From the NCBI RefSeq assembly GCF_000026945.1, contig NC_012861.1, forward strand, positions 1,178,001-1,242,000: a DNA stretch of 64,000 nucleotides. Direction: 5' to 3'. Both the position numbers and the translations under genes were made by a program. This DNA is from Candida dubliniensis CD36 (lineage: Eukaryota; Ascomycota; Pichiomycetes; Serinales; Debaryomycetaceae). The stretch's first letter is position 1; every line of letters begins with the position of its first letter. Positions 10,289 through 20,160 of this stretch are shown one piece after another. Below the pieces are notes generated by a model. That model worked only from the letters and a program-made list of their open reading frames with translations, ran no database searches and was not told where the DNA came from.

Positions 10289-10903
10289 GGTAATTGACGT
10301 GGACTAATTTCTTTAAACTTCTTTTCTTTTTTTCCTATCTTCAATTCAGGCTTGAAATATTTAAGAGGAGTTTTATACTTCTTGGTGTAAATAGGGTGTT
10401 CCTTTAATTTTTATATTTTTTTTTTTTAAAAAGAAAGAGAACAAATATCAAATTCGGAACTAACTACGTTTTAATAATAATAAAAAAAAAAAAGGTTGAT
10501 GTTCGTATTATGTGATGTGTGTGAAATCTTGAAAATAAAAATAATAATGTTCTGACGAGAGCAAATCTACACTAAATTCGCAATCTAGAATTACTACCAG
10601 TGACTGTCTGATTATTCTAAAATCGACCAGTTTTACACGACACATATATGTGTGAATTCTTCATATTCTACATATTGCTTCTCTCTCTTTTTTTTTTTTA
10701 ATTCCATGTGTCATATCTCGACCTCCCTCAAAGAAAAATGAAATAATAGTTTAGACCATTGTTCTTATTGTTACTATTTCCCTTTCTTCTTTTTTTTTTT
10801 CCTACATCTGAAACGACGGAAGGGATTATAGTAAAACAGCACGGATATTTATTAGTAAAACGTTCATAAATAATAAAGTAAATTGTCATTATGCATCTCT
10901 CCC
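10289..10903. other. Intergenic, MKK2 promoter and RFC1 3' region
   Basis: Minus-strand genes flank 615 bases with several T and A runs (10417-10427, 10481-10492, 10688-10700, 10789-10800). No additional gene was seen. Confidence 0.5.
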
Positions 10904-13625
10904 TTATTTCTTTTGTTTCTTCCTAGCTGGTCCAGTAGACGACTTTGATTTTGATTTGGACCTAGATTTCGAAACGGGAACTATTTTGATCAACTTGTCT
11001 TTTTTAGTATCAATTTTATCAGTATCCTGACCCTCATCATCGTCTGGGACATCCTCCATATCATCATCAATGACATCTTCAAAATCAACTTTTGGTGCAG
11101 CAGCCCTTTTTCCACCAACATTCAACGAATTCCCGGTTTTGAAAATAATGGTTGGATGCACCATGTTATTGTATTTTCTAGTAAACGCAGTCTTAGCTGT
11201 AGTAGTTAATTTCAAATCTTGTTTGATCATATCCCCAATATTATCAAAATCCTCTTTTGTCAAATAATATTCATCCATAGTTGCAATTGCTTCATCAAAT
11301 CCTTCTTCTCCATTGTCATAAATAGGTTTAACTACTTTCTGCCACAATGCATCTAAGTAATCGAGACGCAATTCTTGTTTTGTGGTTGAAGTTCTAACCC
11401 TTGTATGATACTGCAATTCTTGTAGCATTCTTTGATATTTCATTTGTTTCGAATTCTGTCCTAACCAACTGCTAAAGTTCAAACGACCAGTAATTTGACC
11501 TGCTACCTCATAACTAGGCTTAACTGTGGACATAATACCATGGAAAGGTAACAAACTCCATTGTTGTTCACCAGATCTTATCAACGAGTTGACAGTGTCT
11601 GATATACTGATGTCCTCTGCTGCTTGAGCCACAAGATCAATTTGTTTACCAGGCAATCTTGGATTGGTTATCAAATAGTTTTCCTGAATCATTAATGGAG
11701 AAAAATCGAAATCATTAAAATACAAATTTAATTTGTCATTTAATGACAGTCTCGGATCCGACCATATACCCAGATTCAATAATCTTGCAGCAATATCAAA
11801 CGGTTTCAATACAACCTGCTTCTGCCAACTATCTTTAACTTCCTTCATGGTGTCTGCACCAATTTGCTTTTGTGTCTTGGAAACAGTTGATAATAAATTG
11901 ATCATTTGTCTAATATCATTAGATGTTGCTTGCACCATTTGTCCAATAACACTTGGATCTAACTTGACTTTTTCTCTGAATGCAATAGTCATCAATCTGC
12001 TCCTGACTTCTATCTCACTTGGTCTTCTGAACGGTAAATCATAGGTGGTTCTATCAAATGTTCTCATTTTGGGCAAGGATTTGTCATTACAAATTAAAAT
12101 CATTGGCATACTGGTAATCTTACAGAATTGAGATAATGCCCCTGCTCCACCGTGATCACCGCTAGACATACCATCAACTTCATCCATAATTATACAAAAT
12201 TTTTTGTTGTTTGAACTCTTTTCAGCGTCATCGCGATGTTTGAAGTATCCGACAACCGAAGTATTGTTCAAAATTGATTTAACATTAGCGTTTAACAAAG
12301 CCTTGGAACGAACATCAGACGCGTTTCTTTCAATAATATCAAACCCAAGACTTTTGGCAACTAAGTGTGCAGCAGATGTTTTACCAATCCCTGGCGGCCC
12401 ACTAATCAAAACTGCTCGGAAAGAACCAGGGTCTGATGCATTTCCCTTGAACCCTCTTGCCTGATTGTGAAACCAGTTTTCCAACCAACTTTGTAATTTT
12501 TGAATTTGTCCTTTATTACCACATAATTGACTAATATTAGTGGGAGCATGTCTATCTGTCCACAATTTATCCTTAGCGGCGACTTCTTGCTTTTGGGAAC
12601 CAAATGTTTCACCTGTGGTTTTGGTGGTTGCTTTGGCTCTTTCGGCAGCTCTAGCTCTTTCCGCTTCTTTTTCTTTTCTCTCTTCCTCCTTTGCCTGTTC
12701 AATAATCTTGGCTTCTTCCTGTTGACGTTTCAATTTGGCCGCTTCTGCAGCTGCACCTGATCCTCCATCAGCAGGCATCAGTTCCAACAATTTGATAAAT
12801 CCTGCTTCATCAATTGCTTTAATTTTGAGTTGCTTAATTTTCTGAACTTTTGAAGGACCAGCATCTGCTCCAAGTACCACTAAGCTTGTTTTACCCAGAA
12901 TGGACTTGGTTACTTTAGCACCGTACTGTTTTGCTGTTTGTTCTGCAGTACCACGATCCAAATTAGGCATTTGACCAGTGAAAACAATTGTTAATCCCAT
13001 CAAACAATTTGGCTGTGCCTCTGGAAGATCCACTGCTGTTTGCGTCGTCTCGTTACGTGCTGCATTTAGAGCAAAAAAGTTAACCTTTTTTGCAGGGTCA
13101 ACGTCTGGCAATTCGGCGTCAGGGATAGTTGATAGAATCTGTTGAGCTGTGTCAACCGTTGATGTACCACCTGCTGCTACATTAGTCTTTTTTGTAGCTG
13201 AAGTTGATTTTGATGACGATGAGGCCTTCTTTTTAGGTGACATTTTCGGTACTGAAGACACTGTTTCTTTCTTGGGTGATCTTTGGGTGTTTTGCTTGTT
13301 ATGCTTGTCGTAGTCATCATCATCTTCATCATCGTCAATTGCGGATGCCTTTCTTTTTGTCAGTCTTTTATCCGTCTCCTTCTTTACAGGTTTTGAAATC
13401 ACTTGCACATCATCATCGTCATCGTCCAATACGATAACCTCTGTTTCTGGTTGAGGAGGTGCAGTTTTGGCTCTCTTCGTCGCGTTCAGCGAAGTTGCTC
13501 CTTGCGCTTTACGTTTCTATGTTTGTCCAAGTTAGAATTTATCCAAATTAGATAAATGCCTGTTGCAATATACATACAGACCCCGATTGAGGGTTATTTT
13601 TGAAAAAATCACTGATGTTCACCAT
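10904..13625 (-). CDS. RFC1: Replication factor C large subunit, two exons
   Basis: The model joins exon 1 (13625-13578) to exon 2 (13516-10904), giving 886 residues. Exon 1 encodes MVNISDFFKNNPQSGS, which matches the start of yeast Rfc1 (MVNISDFF) and resembles a PCNA-interacting motif. Exon 2 starts directly after CATAG and keeps the frame. Acidic and Lys-rich linkers follow, then a BRCT domain at about 186-265 (GLTIVFTG, YGAKVTKSI), Walker A GPPGIGKT at about 389-396, Walker B IIMDEVDG at about 457-464, and an RFC1 C-terminal domain with a basic tail. RFC1 is the largest subunit of the clamp loader that places PCNA on DNA. Without the intron the frame would have no ATG before the acidic run and would lack the conserved N-terminus. 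Length matches yeast Rfc1 (861). Confidence 0.95.
13517..13577 (-). other. RFC1 intron
   Basis: 61 bases on the minus strand. Donor GTATGT at 13577-13572, branch-like TTCTAAC at 13537-13531, acceptor TAG ending at 13517. Phase 0. The unspliced frame would stop at that TAG. Confidence 0.9.
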
Positions 13626-14212
13626 AATTGATGGGTTGTATGATCTTTCAGGATGAAAAAAAAAAAAAAAACAAAACAAAATTGTATTCAAAAAAAAAAA
13701 ACTAATACAACACGCAAGAAAAAAGAAAGTTTGAGAAAATCAAATCCAATTTGTCTTCTTAGCAAAAAAAAAAGTATTGAAATGTAATACAAGTACCATA
13801 TTCTGTGAAATTGAAGACAATATATAATGGATAGCATGATGAGCCATTAGTAGTATAATGGAAGACATGATATAGAATAATCTACACACGTTTGAAGAAA
13901 ACCAATTCAAGTCTTACGTTTAGTATTGAGCTTCAAATTATCTGACTGGTTGGTTTCATTATTATACAATCTAACAAATCAATTGCCAAAATAACTTAGC
14001 TCAGTAGAGATCTCTGATCCTCTTTATGAAACATTTATTTTGCTTGCAAGTGACGACACATTATAGTCAGGCTATTTTCACGTGTTCTTGATCTGTATCA
14101 ACCAAACCTTTCAATTCAGATCACTACGCGTCACATCGCACAAAAAAAAAATAGTCTAATATTGTGTTGTTGTTGTTGTATTACTGTTATTTATTAATGC
14201 TAACCTATTTCT
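13626..14212. other. Intergenic, RFC1 promoter and RUD3 3' region
   Basis: 587 bases. It includes an ACGCGT box at 14126-14131 and a CACGTG at 14079-14084, plus A runs near 13656-13670 and 13690-13700. No tRNA: a tRNA-like A/B-box resemblance near 13840-13915 fails on stem pairing. Confidence 0.5.
14126..14131. promoter_or_regulatory. MluI cell-cycle box ACGCGT upstream of RFC1
   Basis: A perfect MCB hexamer, the site of MBF-type factors that drive G1/S transcription of replication genes in yeasts. It lies about 500 bases upstream of RFC1, farther than is usual, and just beyond the RUD3 stop. The site is seen; its function is inferred. Confidence 0.3.
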
Positions 14213-15565
14213 TCATTTCCCACTGGATTCTTTTTCTAAGAATTCAGTCCATAAGGAAACAAAACTCTGCCTTACAGGAATTTCATTACCATCTTTATCT
14301 AATTTGGTTTGTTGGTTTTTAGTGTTCGGCACATGGGTCAAACCAGCCGCCAATTTCTGCAGTTCGTCCCATTCCAACAATGCACCAATCAATCCCAAAG
14401 CTTCAAACTTTTTCGTATCACCTCTGGGGAATTGTAAAAAGCTTATGAGAACATTGGAAATCAACTCTTTATCTACTGATTTCTTGGAACTATCCCCGCC
14501 TTGTTTAAGCATAGACAACGCTTTAGTTAAATGCTCATTCAATATGATGGCTTCATGACGCAACTTGCCTATAGATAATTGTTTATTATGAATCTCTGAT
14601 TTCAATTCGTCTATTTTTTTGACCTCTTCTTTAAGTTCAAGTAGTTCTTGATGGCTTTTATCAAGTGATTGGTTTAGATCTTTGTTTTCTTTTTCCTGTT
14701 TTAATATTTTTTCTTCCAACTGAATGATTGTGTTCTTTAATGAAGACGTTTCCTTGTCAAAATTTGATTGCTTTAATGAAACAAGTGCTTGGAAATCTTC
14801 TATTGTTTTTGTAGCTTCAGTAACTTCGTCGGTTTTTGAAGCAAGTTTCTCTGTCAATTCTTCAATAGTGTTTGTGTAACCTTTTTGTTCCATTACCAAT
14901 TCGTTTAACGTTATTTTCAAGTCATTAATTTCCAGATTTAATTCTTGTACTGTTTTGGATAACTTGGAATTGTGATTTTCCAAATTGTAATTCTCATCCT
15001 GCAATGATTGAAGAGTAGAATTATATTCCCGCCTTGATTGAGTTAATGAATCACTTAGCCTTTCACATTCATTGTTTAAATCGGTATTCTGCTCTTGTAA
15101 CTTAGCAATGATGTCTGAGTCAACTTTAGTTTTAGCTGCGCTTTGTAATTGTTTCTTCAAATCCTCGTTTTCAGCAGTCAAGCTTTCCACCAATTCGGTT
15201 TTCTCTTCTAGCTCAGCCTCTGACTGTTTCATTTTACTGAAAATGGTCTTCATAGATGAAAGTTTGTTGACCAAATTGTCATAAGATTGCTGTATTTCAT
15301 CTCGTTCTCGTTCGGCTTGTTGCAATTTTTCAAGCAATTCAGTAGGATTATTGGTTGATGAGTCTAATTCGTCCGGTTGATCTATTTGTTGTAATTTTAT
15401 AGACTCTTCCTCTGACTCATTACTAGTGGTGCCTTCGGAAGGTGCTGTGTCCTCTATTTCTCCATCCTTATTTACACTGTCAGTAGTTTGTTTACTTTGC
15501 TCCACATCTTCTTTAGCTGTTTTCTTCAGCGATAAATTGCTTTGTTTCTTTTTATTCTTTCCCAT
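14213..15565 (-). CDS. RUD3: Golgin with GRAB domain, Rud3-like
   Basis: 450 residues. The basic start MGKNKKKQ and an acidic linker (about 25-75) precede a coiled coil from about 75 to 350, with heptad-like Leu/Ile and charged residues. A C-terminal GRAB domain follows near 366-415 (ELISNVLISFLQFPRGDTKK, EALGLIGALLEWDE). GRAB domains bind Arf1-GTP and target golgins such as Rud3/GMAP-210 to the cis-Golgi. Length and order match yeast Rud3 (484 residues), which also starts with a Lys/Asn-rich stretch. The PRGD motif argues for GRAB rather than the GRIP domain of Imh1. The 5' end faces a 2 kb gene-poor stretch. Confidence 0.88.
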   Translation of the reverse strand: MGKNKKKQSNLSLKKTAKEDVEQSKQTTDSVNKDGEIEDTAPSEGTTSNESEEESIKLQQIDQPDELDSSTNNPTELLEKLQQAERERDEIQQSYDNLVNKLSSMKTIFSKMKQSEAELEEKTELVESLTAENEDLKKQLQSAAKTKVDSDIIAKLQEQNTDLNNECERLSDSLTQSRREYNSTLQSLQDENYNLENHNSKLSKTVQELNLEINDLKITLNELVMEQKGYTNTIEELTEKLASKTDEVTEATKTIEDFQALVSLKQSNFDKETSSLKNTIIQLEEKILKQEKENKDLNQSLDKSHQELLELKEEVKKIDELKSEIHNKQLSIGKLRHEAIILNEHLTKALSMLKQGGDSSKKSVDKELISNVLISFLQFPRGDTKKFEALGLIGALLEWDELQKLAAGLTHVPNTKNQQTKLDKDGNEIPVRQSFVSLWTEFLEKESSGK

Positions 15566-16610
15566 AATTGGCTTTCACTACTTGTGAATTAAAGGTTGTT
15601 TATTGTCAGTATACACGAATGTATTTGCTTGCTTGCACTGTTGTTTGTACTTAAGCTGGGAATGAGTTGTTCATTACTTGACTTTTTCTTTTTTTTTTTC
15701 GTTATTAGATCAATTTCTACGCATATATTTTTTGGTAGTGCAAAAACCGAGTTGAACAGTTTAAAGAGAATCAAAACAATACTAGAATAACAGAAGTGTA
15801 AGGTGGAGGCATACTTAAATTCTCAATTTTGGTCTAACATAAGAGCTTATAATGTTGCAAAGTAACCCCTTTAGACCTTGTACAATATTGGAAATATGAG
15901 TATAACATTCCAAAAAGAGTGATTCCGTGTTTACAGCAGATTTGCAATTTCCCACATGATCTTGTACGAACTGTTATCTTCCCACCTAATGAGCCACAGA
16001 TTTTACCAGATAGTGGCATCTTCGTCATGTAATGTATAACTGATATAATATGGCAACACCCATTTTGCTAAACAAATTATAAAATTCAACACCAGAGAGT
16101 AATAAGAGAGAACTCAATTTTGGGCAAAACCCCACATTGGGCAAGAATTTGTACACATGATACAGTGACTTTCTGATACCTCCTTGAAATAAGTATAGTT
16201 TGTAATATTTATGGTTTCTTTTCAAATGAATATGGAAAGAATCCCGGATCCTCTAACGTGCCAATCTTTTAGATAAATCAATAAGGCAACTTTAGGATCG
16301 TCATGTAAGAATTTGCCTTTCTGTATTGTATATTCGTGCTTTTTCAAGATGAAACTGACCCATGAATATTTGAGAAGATTGATACTGGAAAGTACGAACT
16401 AATGCAGAAAAAGAGAATCCACTAGATTAAGTATTTTTCTTAACACGAAACTTGATTGTGTGGATTGGTCAAATATTGATTATCCTTAATATATATGTCA
16501 GTGAAATCCTGCAACTGGAAGTGGGATAAATTTGAAGCTGTAAGCGAGTATTTTTTTTTTTTTTGGCTTGATTTGAAACGTGTACATATTCTCCTAATTA
16601 TTATTTATTA

Positions 16611-16627
16611 GTGTGTGTGTGTGTGTG
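16611..16627. repeat. (GT)8 microsatellite
   Basis: Eight GT units in intergenic DNA, with no unit interruption. Confidence 0.9.
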
Positions 16628-17106
16628 AGCAGGACAGGAAAGATTAGCTTTTTGTCCCAGAGATGCATATTTCTTCTTCTATTAAACTTCCGAATATTCT
16701 CTTTTAAGTAAATTAATTAAACCTGATTGTTCTATTTACATCGGTTTTCCATTTCTGTGTAATCTTCGTTTATTTGTGGTTTGGATATTTCCAAATTTAA
16801 TTAAAATTGTTCCTAAAATAGAAGCCAATCATATTTGCTGCTGCTCCGCCAAAGATTTTAATAATAGTAATCCTTATTTCACTCTGTTGTTATTCACGTT
16901 ATATCTCTGTATTTGATCAACCCCTGCTACAGATAGTATTCTTCAGTATGACAATTTATGTTTTCTCTAGAAAGAAAGTGAGTGGTCAAAAAAAATAACA
17001 AGAACACACAAATACGAATACGTATACAACACCAAAGCAATCACAACATTTAAGTGTAACTAAGTGTGTGTTAAAAGTAATTAAGTTAATGGTGATAGGA
17101 AAGGAT

Positions 17107-17130
17107 GGGAAAGGGGGGGTGGGGGTGGGG
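17107..17130 (+). other. G-rich block able to form a G-quadruplex
   Basis: Runs of 3, 7, 5 and 4 G separated by one to three bases on the plus strand, in a genome where G runs are rare. It is about 515 bases upstream of the next ATG. Folding is inferred from pattern only. Confidence 0.5.
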
Positions 17131-17644
17131 CGGTAGGTAGAGAAAAGCAAATATAGTGGAAGAAGAAAAAAAAAAAAGAATCAAAATCAAATGGTACAAA
17201 AAAGACACTTCTTCTACACAACTGACAAAAACTGCCTTTAAGATGGCAAGAAATCTACCTCACATACATACGTACATGGAATAGAAAGTAATCTATAAAA
17301 ATAATTTAACATGACTAACGTATTTCAGGTAGAAAGGTCAAAATTAGAGAGTCCCACACAATCAACCATTTTCTTCTCTCAATTGTTTTTTTTTTTCTTC
17401 GGTTCTTATAATTATCAACATTCTCCTTACTCAAAACCTTCACCTGTTCTTTTCTTTTTCATTTAAATTTGATTATTATTATTTTTTTTTTTTTCTTACA
17501 AAATTTTCTTTACTTGATTTATTCAAAAGGTGAAAGCAGGAATTTTCCAATTTAGATAACCAAGAGTTTTTGGTTCCCACATTCCTTCAAAAATAGTATT
17601 TGTGATACCCCAACTGAACCATTCGATTTCTACCATAAAGCAGC

Positions 17645-19282
17645 ATGTCTTCTATGAGTGTTAACTCACTCATTGGAAAGGACGATGAGAACGAAAGTGC
17701 TAAGGCAATACCACAAAAAAGATCTGCATCGAGTGGTGATACCATAGTGGAAGAAAAGCTAGGATCCGAACCTTCATTGCAACCACCATTCCAAGGTCAA
17801 AACAAACGTACATCGATACCTTCTGTTTCGCAACTAAGTGAATCGATTCCCCAGCATACCAATACACCTTCATTATCAGCATACAAGTTCCCTCAGAAAC
17901 AGATTGAAGATCAAGGGTTATTAGCATTGCTAGGCCCCAATGTTGCGTCTTTCCCATTCTCCGAAGAAGCCTTTCTGAATGCATTAAAATTACGAGCGGA
18001 GCAAGAACGCACAAAGCAAGAGTACTACAGGGTAGAAACTGCCAACAAAAACCTTGCCATCCTTCAGACAGCATTACGGGCACAGATGCCTGTTAATATG
18101 ATCCCTTTGTTGTGCGTTGGGAACGCACCCGAATTGACAGAAGAACAAATGAAAATGTTGATACAGCAAGCAACGTTCGGTGCTCCCTCTTATTTACACC
18201 AGCAACAACAAGTGCAACAACATCACCAACCATCAAACTTCCCCCCTTCTCAACAACAGAAACCACCACCACCACAACAACAGCAGCAGCAGCAACAGCA
18301 ACCTTTTGTGGGAATTCAACCAGGTCTTCTGCAGGAACAACAAATCCAAATCATACAAGCAAACCAAAAGCGAATGCAACAAGAACTACAACAACAAGGC
18401 GGATCTTTCTCCCAGTCAAGTCCATTTCAAAAATCACATACACGTGGAGCAAGCAGTGGTGGTATGGGCTCCCAACAGGACACATTCAATGTTAACCCAG
18501 GACCACCTTTGGGTTTTAGATTTGGTGCTGGTAGCAGTGCCAGCAGCACTAGCGGAAGACGACCATTATCCCCCGCGAAAATTGGAGCTGCAGCTGTAGC
18601 AAATTTAGCTACACCAACCACACCATACCGTGGCACCTCTTCCTCGGCATCCACAAGTACTCGTAGAAGTGCTGTACACCACCGACATAGCTCCTTACCT
18701 CTTGATACATCTGGCAGCTCTCGCAGACTTAGTTCAGTAACGAGTGGTCCTGAATCAGGTGAATTGAATAGAAGCCATGTACTACAATCGCCATTGACAG
18801 GAGCCACTTCAACATTACAAGTGAATCCAATACCTGCCCAACCATTACATAAACAGAGTAAGCTGCAAGTACAGCCACTGCAGGAATCAATGACTTCTTT
18901 TCAACACGTCATTCAATTTCATCATTGGAAACCTACAACGGGATCACCAACTGCTAGTAGTGTTGGAGGTGGAAGTCCATTAAAGTCTCAGTCGTCTTCT
19001 CATAAACGGCGCAAGTCATCGCCTAGCATACCATTCCAAGAGCAAAAAATGTTACCGCCATCAAAGGAGAAAGAATTTTTTGCGGAATCAACACCAAAAG
19101 TCACGTCTGACAACAGGAATAAGGACGAGGTGGAAACAGATCCTGATCTTTCTATTGATTCTTCAGTTGGTGAAATGACAGAACTGAAAGTTGATGATCA
19201 AGCGAATCCACCAAAAGCACATCGTCGACTGGAGCTGAACTTTAGTAAATTTCCCAAGGATAAGGAATCAACGACCAAATGA
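17645..19282 (+). CDS. Gln- and Ser-rich protein of unknown function, possible regulator
   Basis: 545 residues, not recognised. After a polar N-terminus, residues about 95-160 form a charged helical segment (EEAFLNALKLRAEQERTKQE) with an IPLLC stretch, the only part that looks folded. Poly-Gln and QQP runs follow at about 185-250, including two Q runs. Long Ser/Pro/Gly-rich stretches have RRLS- and RRSS-type sites. A short conserved-looking element, FQHVIQFHHWKP, lies near 420, and a basic SHKRRKSSPS near 455 could serve as a nuclear signal. The composition and the 2 kb upstream region are typical of yeast transcription regulators, but no DNA-binding domain is visible. The start is the first ATG; a second lies three codons on. 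The function is left open. Confidence 0.7.
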   Translation: MSSMSVNSLIGKDDENESAKAIPQKRSASSGDTIVEEKLGSEPSLQPPFQGQNKRTSIPSVSQLSESIPQHTNTPSLSAYKFPQKQIEDQGLLALLGPNVASFPFSEEAFLNALKLRAEQERTKQEYYRVETANKNLAILQTALRAQMPVNMIPLLCVGNAPELTEEQMKMLIQQATFGAPSYLHQQQQVQQHHQPSNFPPSQQQKPPPPQQQQQQQQQPFVGIQPGLLQEQQIQIIQANQKRMQQELQQQGGSFSQSSPFQKSHTRGASSGGMGSQQDTFNVNPGPPLGFRFGAGSSASSTSGRRPLSPAKIGAAAVANLATPTTPYRGTSSSASTSTRRSAVHHRHSSLPLDTSGSSRRLSSVTSGPESGELNRSHVLQSPLTGATSTLQVNPIPAQPLHKQSKLQVQPLQESMTSFQHVIQFHHWKPTTGSPTASSVGGGSPLKSQSSSHKRRKSSPSIPFQEQKMLPPSKEKEFFAESTPKVTSDNRNKDEVETDPDLSIDSSVGEMTELKVDDQANPPKAHRRLELNFSKFPKDKESTTK

Positions 19283-20160
19283 TATGAATCAGTGACTTCC
19301 ACCTTTTTTTTTTTATTTCTTATTGTTTATTATTATTATTATTATTGTTATTGTTATTGTCTTGTTTTCATTCATTCAAATATGCTACTGGTTTTGTAAT
19401 TGTTGGTAACAAGGGAAGCTTGGATATACTTATAGAAGTCGTTACTGTCACTGTTTATCATAGTATCGTGATTGCATTAATAATAACAACTATTGTTTCA
19501 CATATATCGTTTTTGCTGATGTATCTTATTCGGTTTATTTACATCGTCCATCACTCCGCATTTCATTTTTTCTTATTGTCATTTGGTTCTATTTAGGATT
19601 TTTATACTTGATTTCTTTTTTTTTTTTTTGGCATTTATTAACTAATTGTATTATATTGATAGTTTAAAAAAGAAGATGTAGTATTTTTTTAGGTTTTAGC
19701 CGAGGTTCAAGTTGGCTGCAAATAAACCTCAGCTGATAAGTCATTTCTTTTTTTTTTTTGAGGTTTGTATTGGAGTTGGTAACCAAAAAGAATCAAAAAA
19801 ATGTCGTCTGATTGTAAAGAAGAAAGCGAACGAAAAAAAAAAAAAGAAAAATAGAAAAATTGACTGAGCCGATCTTTGAGCTTGATTTGGTATTGTTGCT
19901 TTTTATTTCCGTCCGTCGATGTGGCGGGGCCAAATATATTCTTTTCGTATCGTAAGATTTTATATTTTTATTTTCTTTCTCTATTTCTCTTTGATGCTCC
20001 AGATCAGCTTATATAAAGCTACACTATTCGTTTCAAATACAACCAACCCTTCGCTATTTTTATTGTTTCTTTCTCCCCTTAATTCACTTCCCTCAGCCAG
20101 GTTACTTCGAAACACTACTATCACTATCACTTATAATTGCTACAACTTTCTTATTTACTA
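19283..20160. other. Intergenic with ATT repeat and hairpin
   Basis: 878 bases. It has an (ATT)n-type repeat at 19328-19360, many T and A runs, and an inverted repeat (19698-19707 with 19725-19734) of ten bases with one mismatch. No gene or tRNA was seen. Confidence 0.5.
19698..19734. other. Inverted repeat able to form a hairpin
   Basis: AGCCGAGGTT and AACCTCAGCT pair at nine of ten positions around a 17-base loop. It could act at the 3' end of the upstream transcript or as a protein site; nothing decides between these. Confidence 0.4.

Larger units (their letters stand above)
15566..17644. other. Two-kilobase gene-poor region upstream of the Gln-rich gene
   Basis: No gene can be assigned. 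On the minus strand, 16398-15834, three consecutive frames of 58-66 codons look faintly coding and may be decayed sequence (see findings). A (GT)8 repeat lies at 16611-16627, a G-rich block at 17107-17130, and long T runs near 17385 and 17480. The plus-strand end is a likely long 5' leader and promoter for the next gene. Confidence 0.45.

Noticed and set aside
13835..13920. tRNA-like stretch with A-box-like AGTATAATGG and B-box-like TTCAAGTC
   Set aside because: The acceptor and T stems do not pair and no cloverleaf can be drawn.
15780..16450. Possible solo LTR (TGTTAG near 15840 on the minus strand)
   Set aside because: No matching CA end, target-site duplication or second copy in the window.
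18112..18807. Overlapping 126-139-codon frames within the Gln-rich gene
   Set aside because: Shadows of CAA/CAG and Ser repeats read in other frames.
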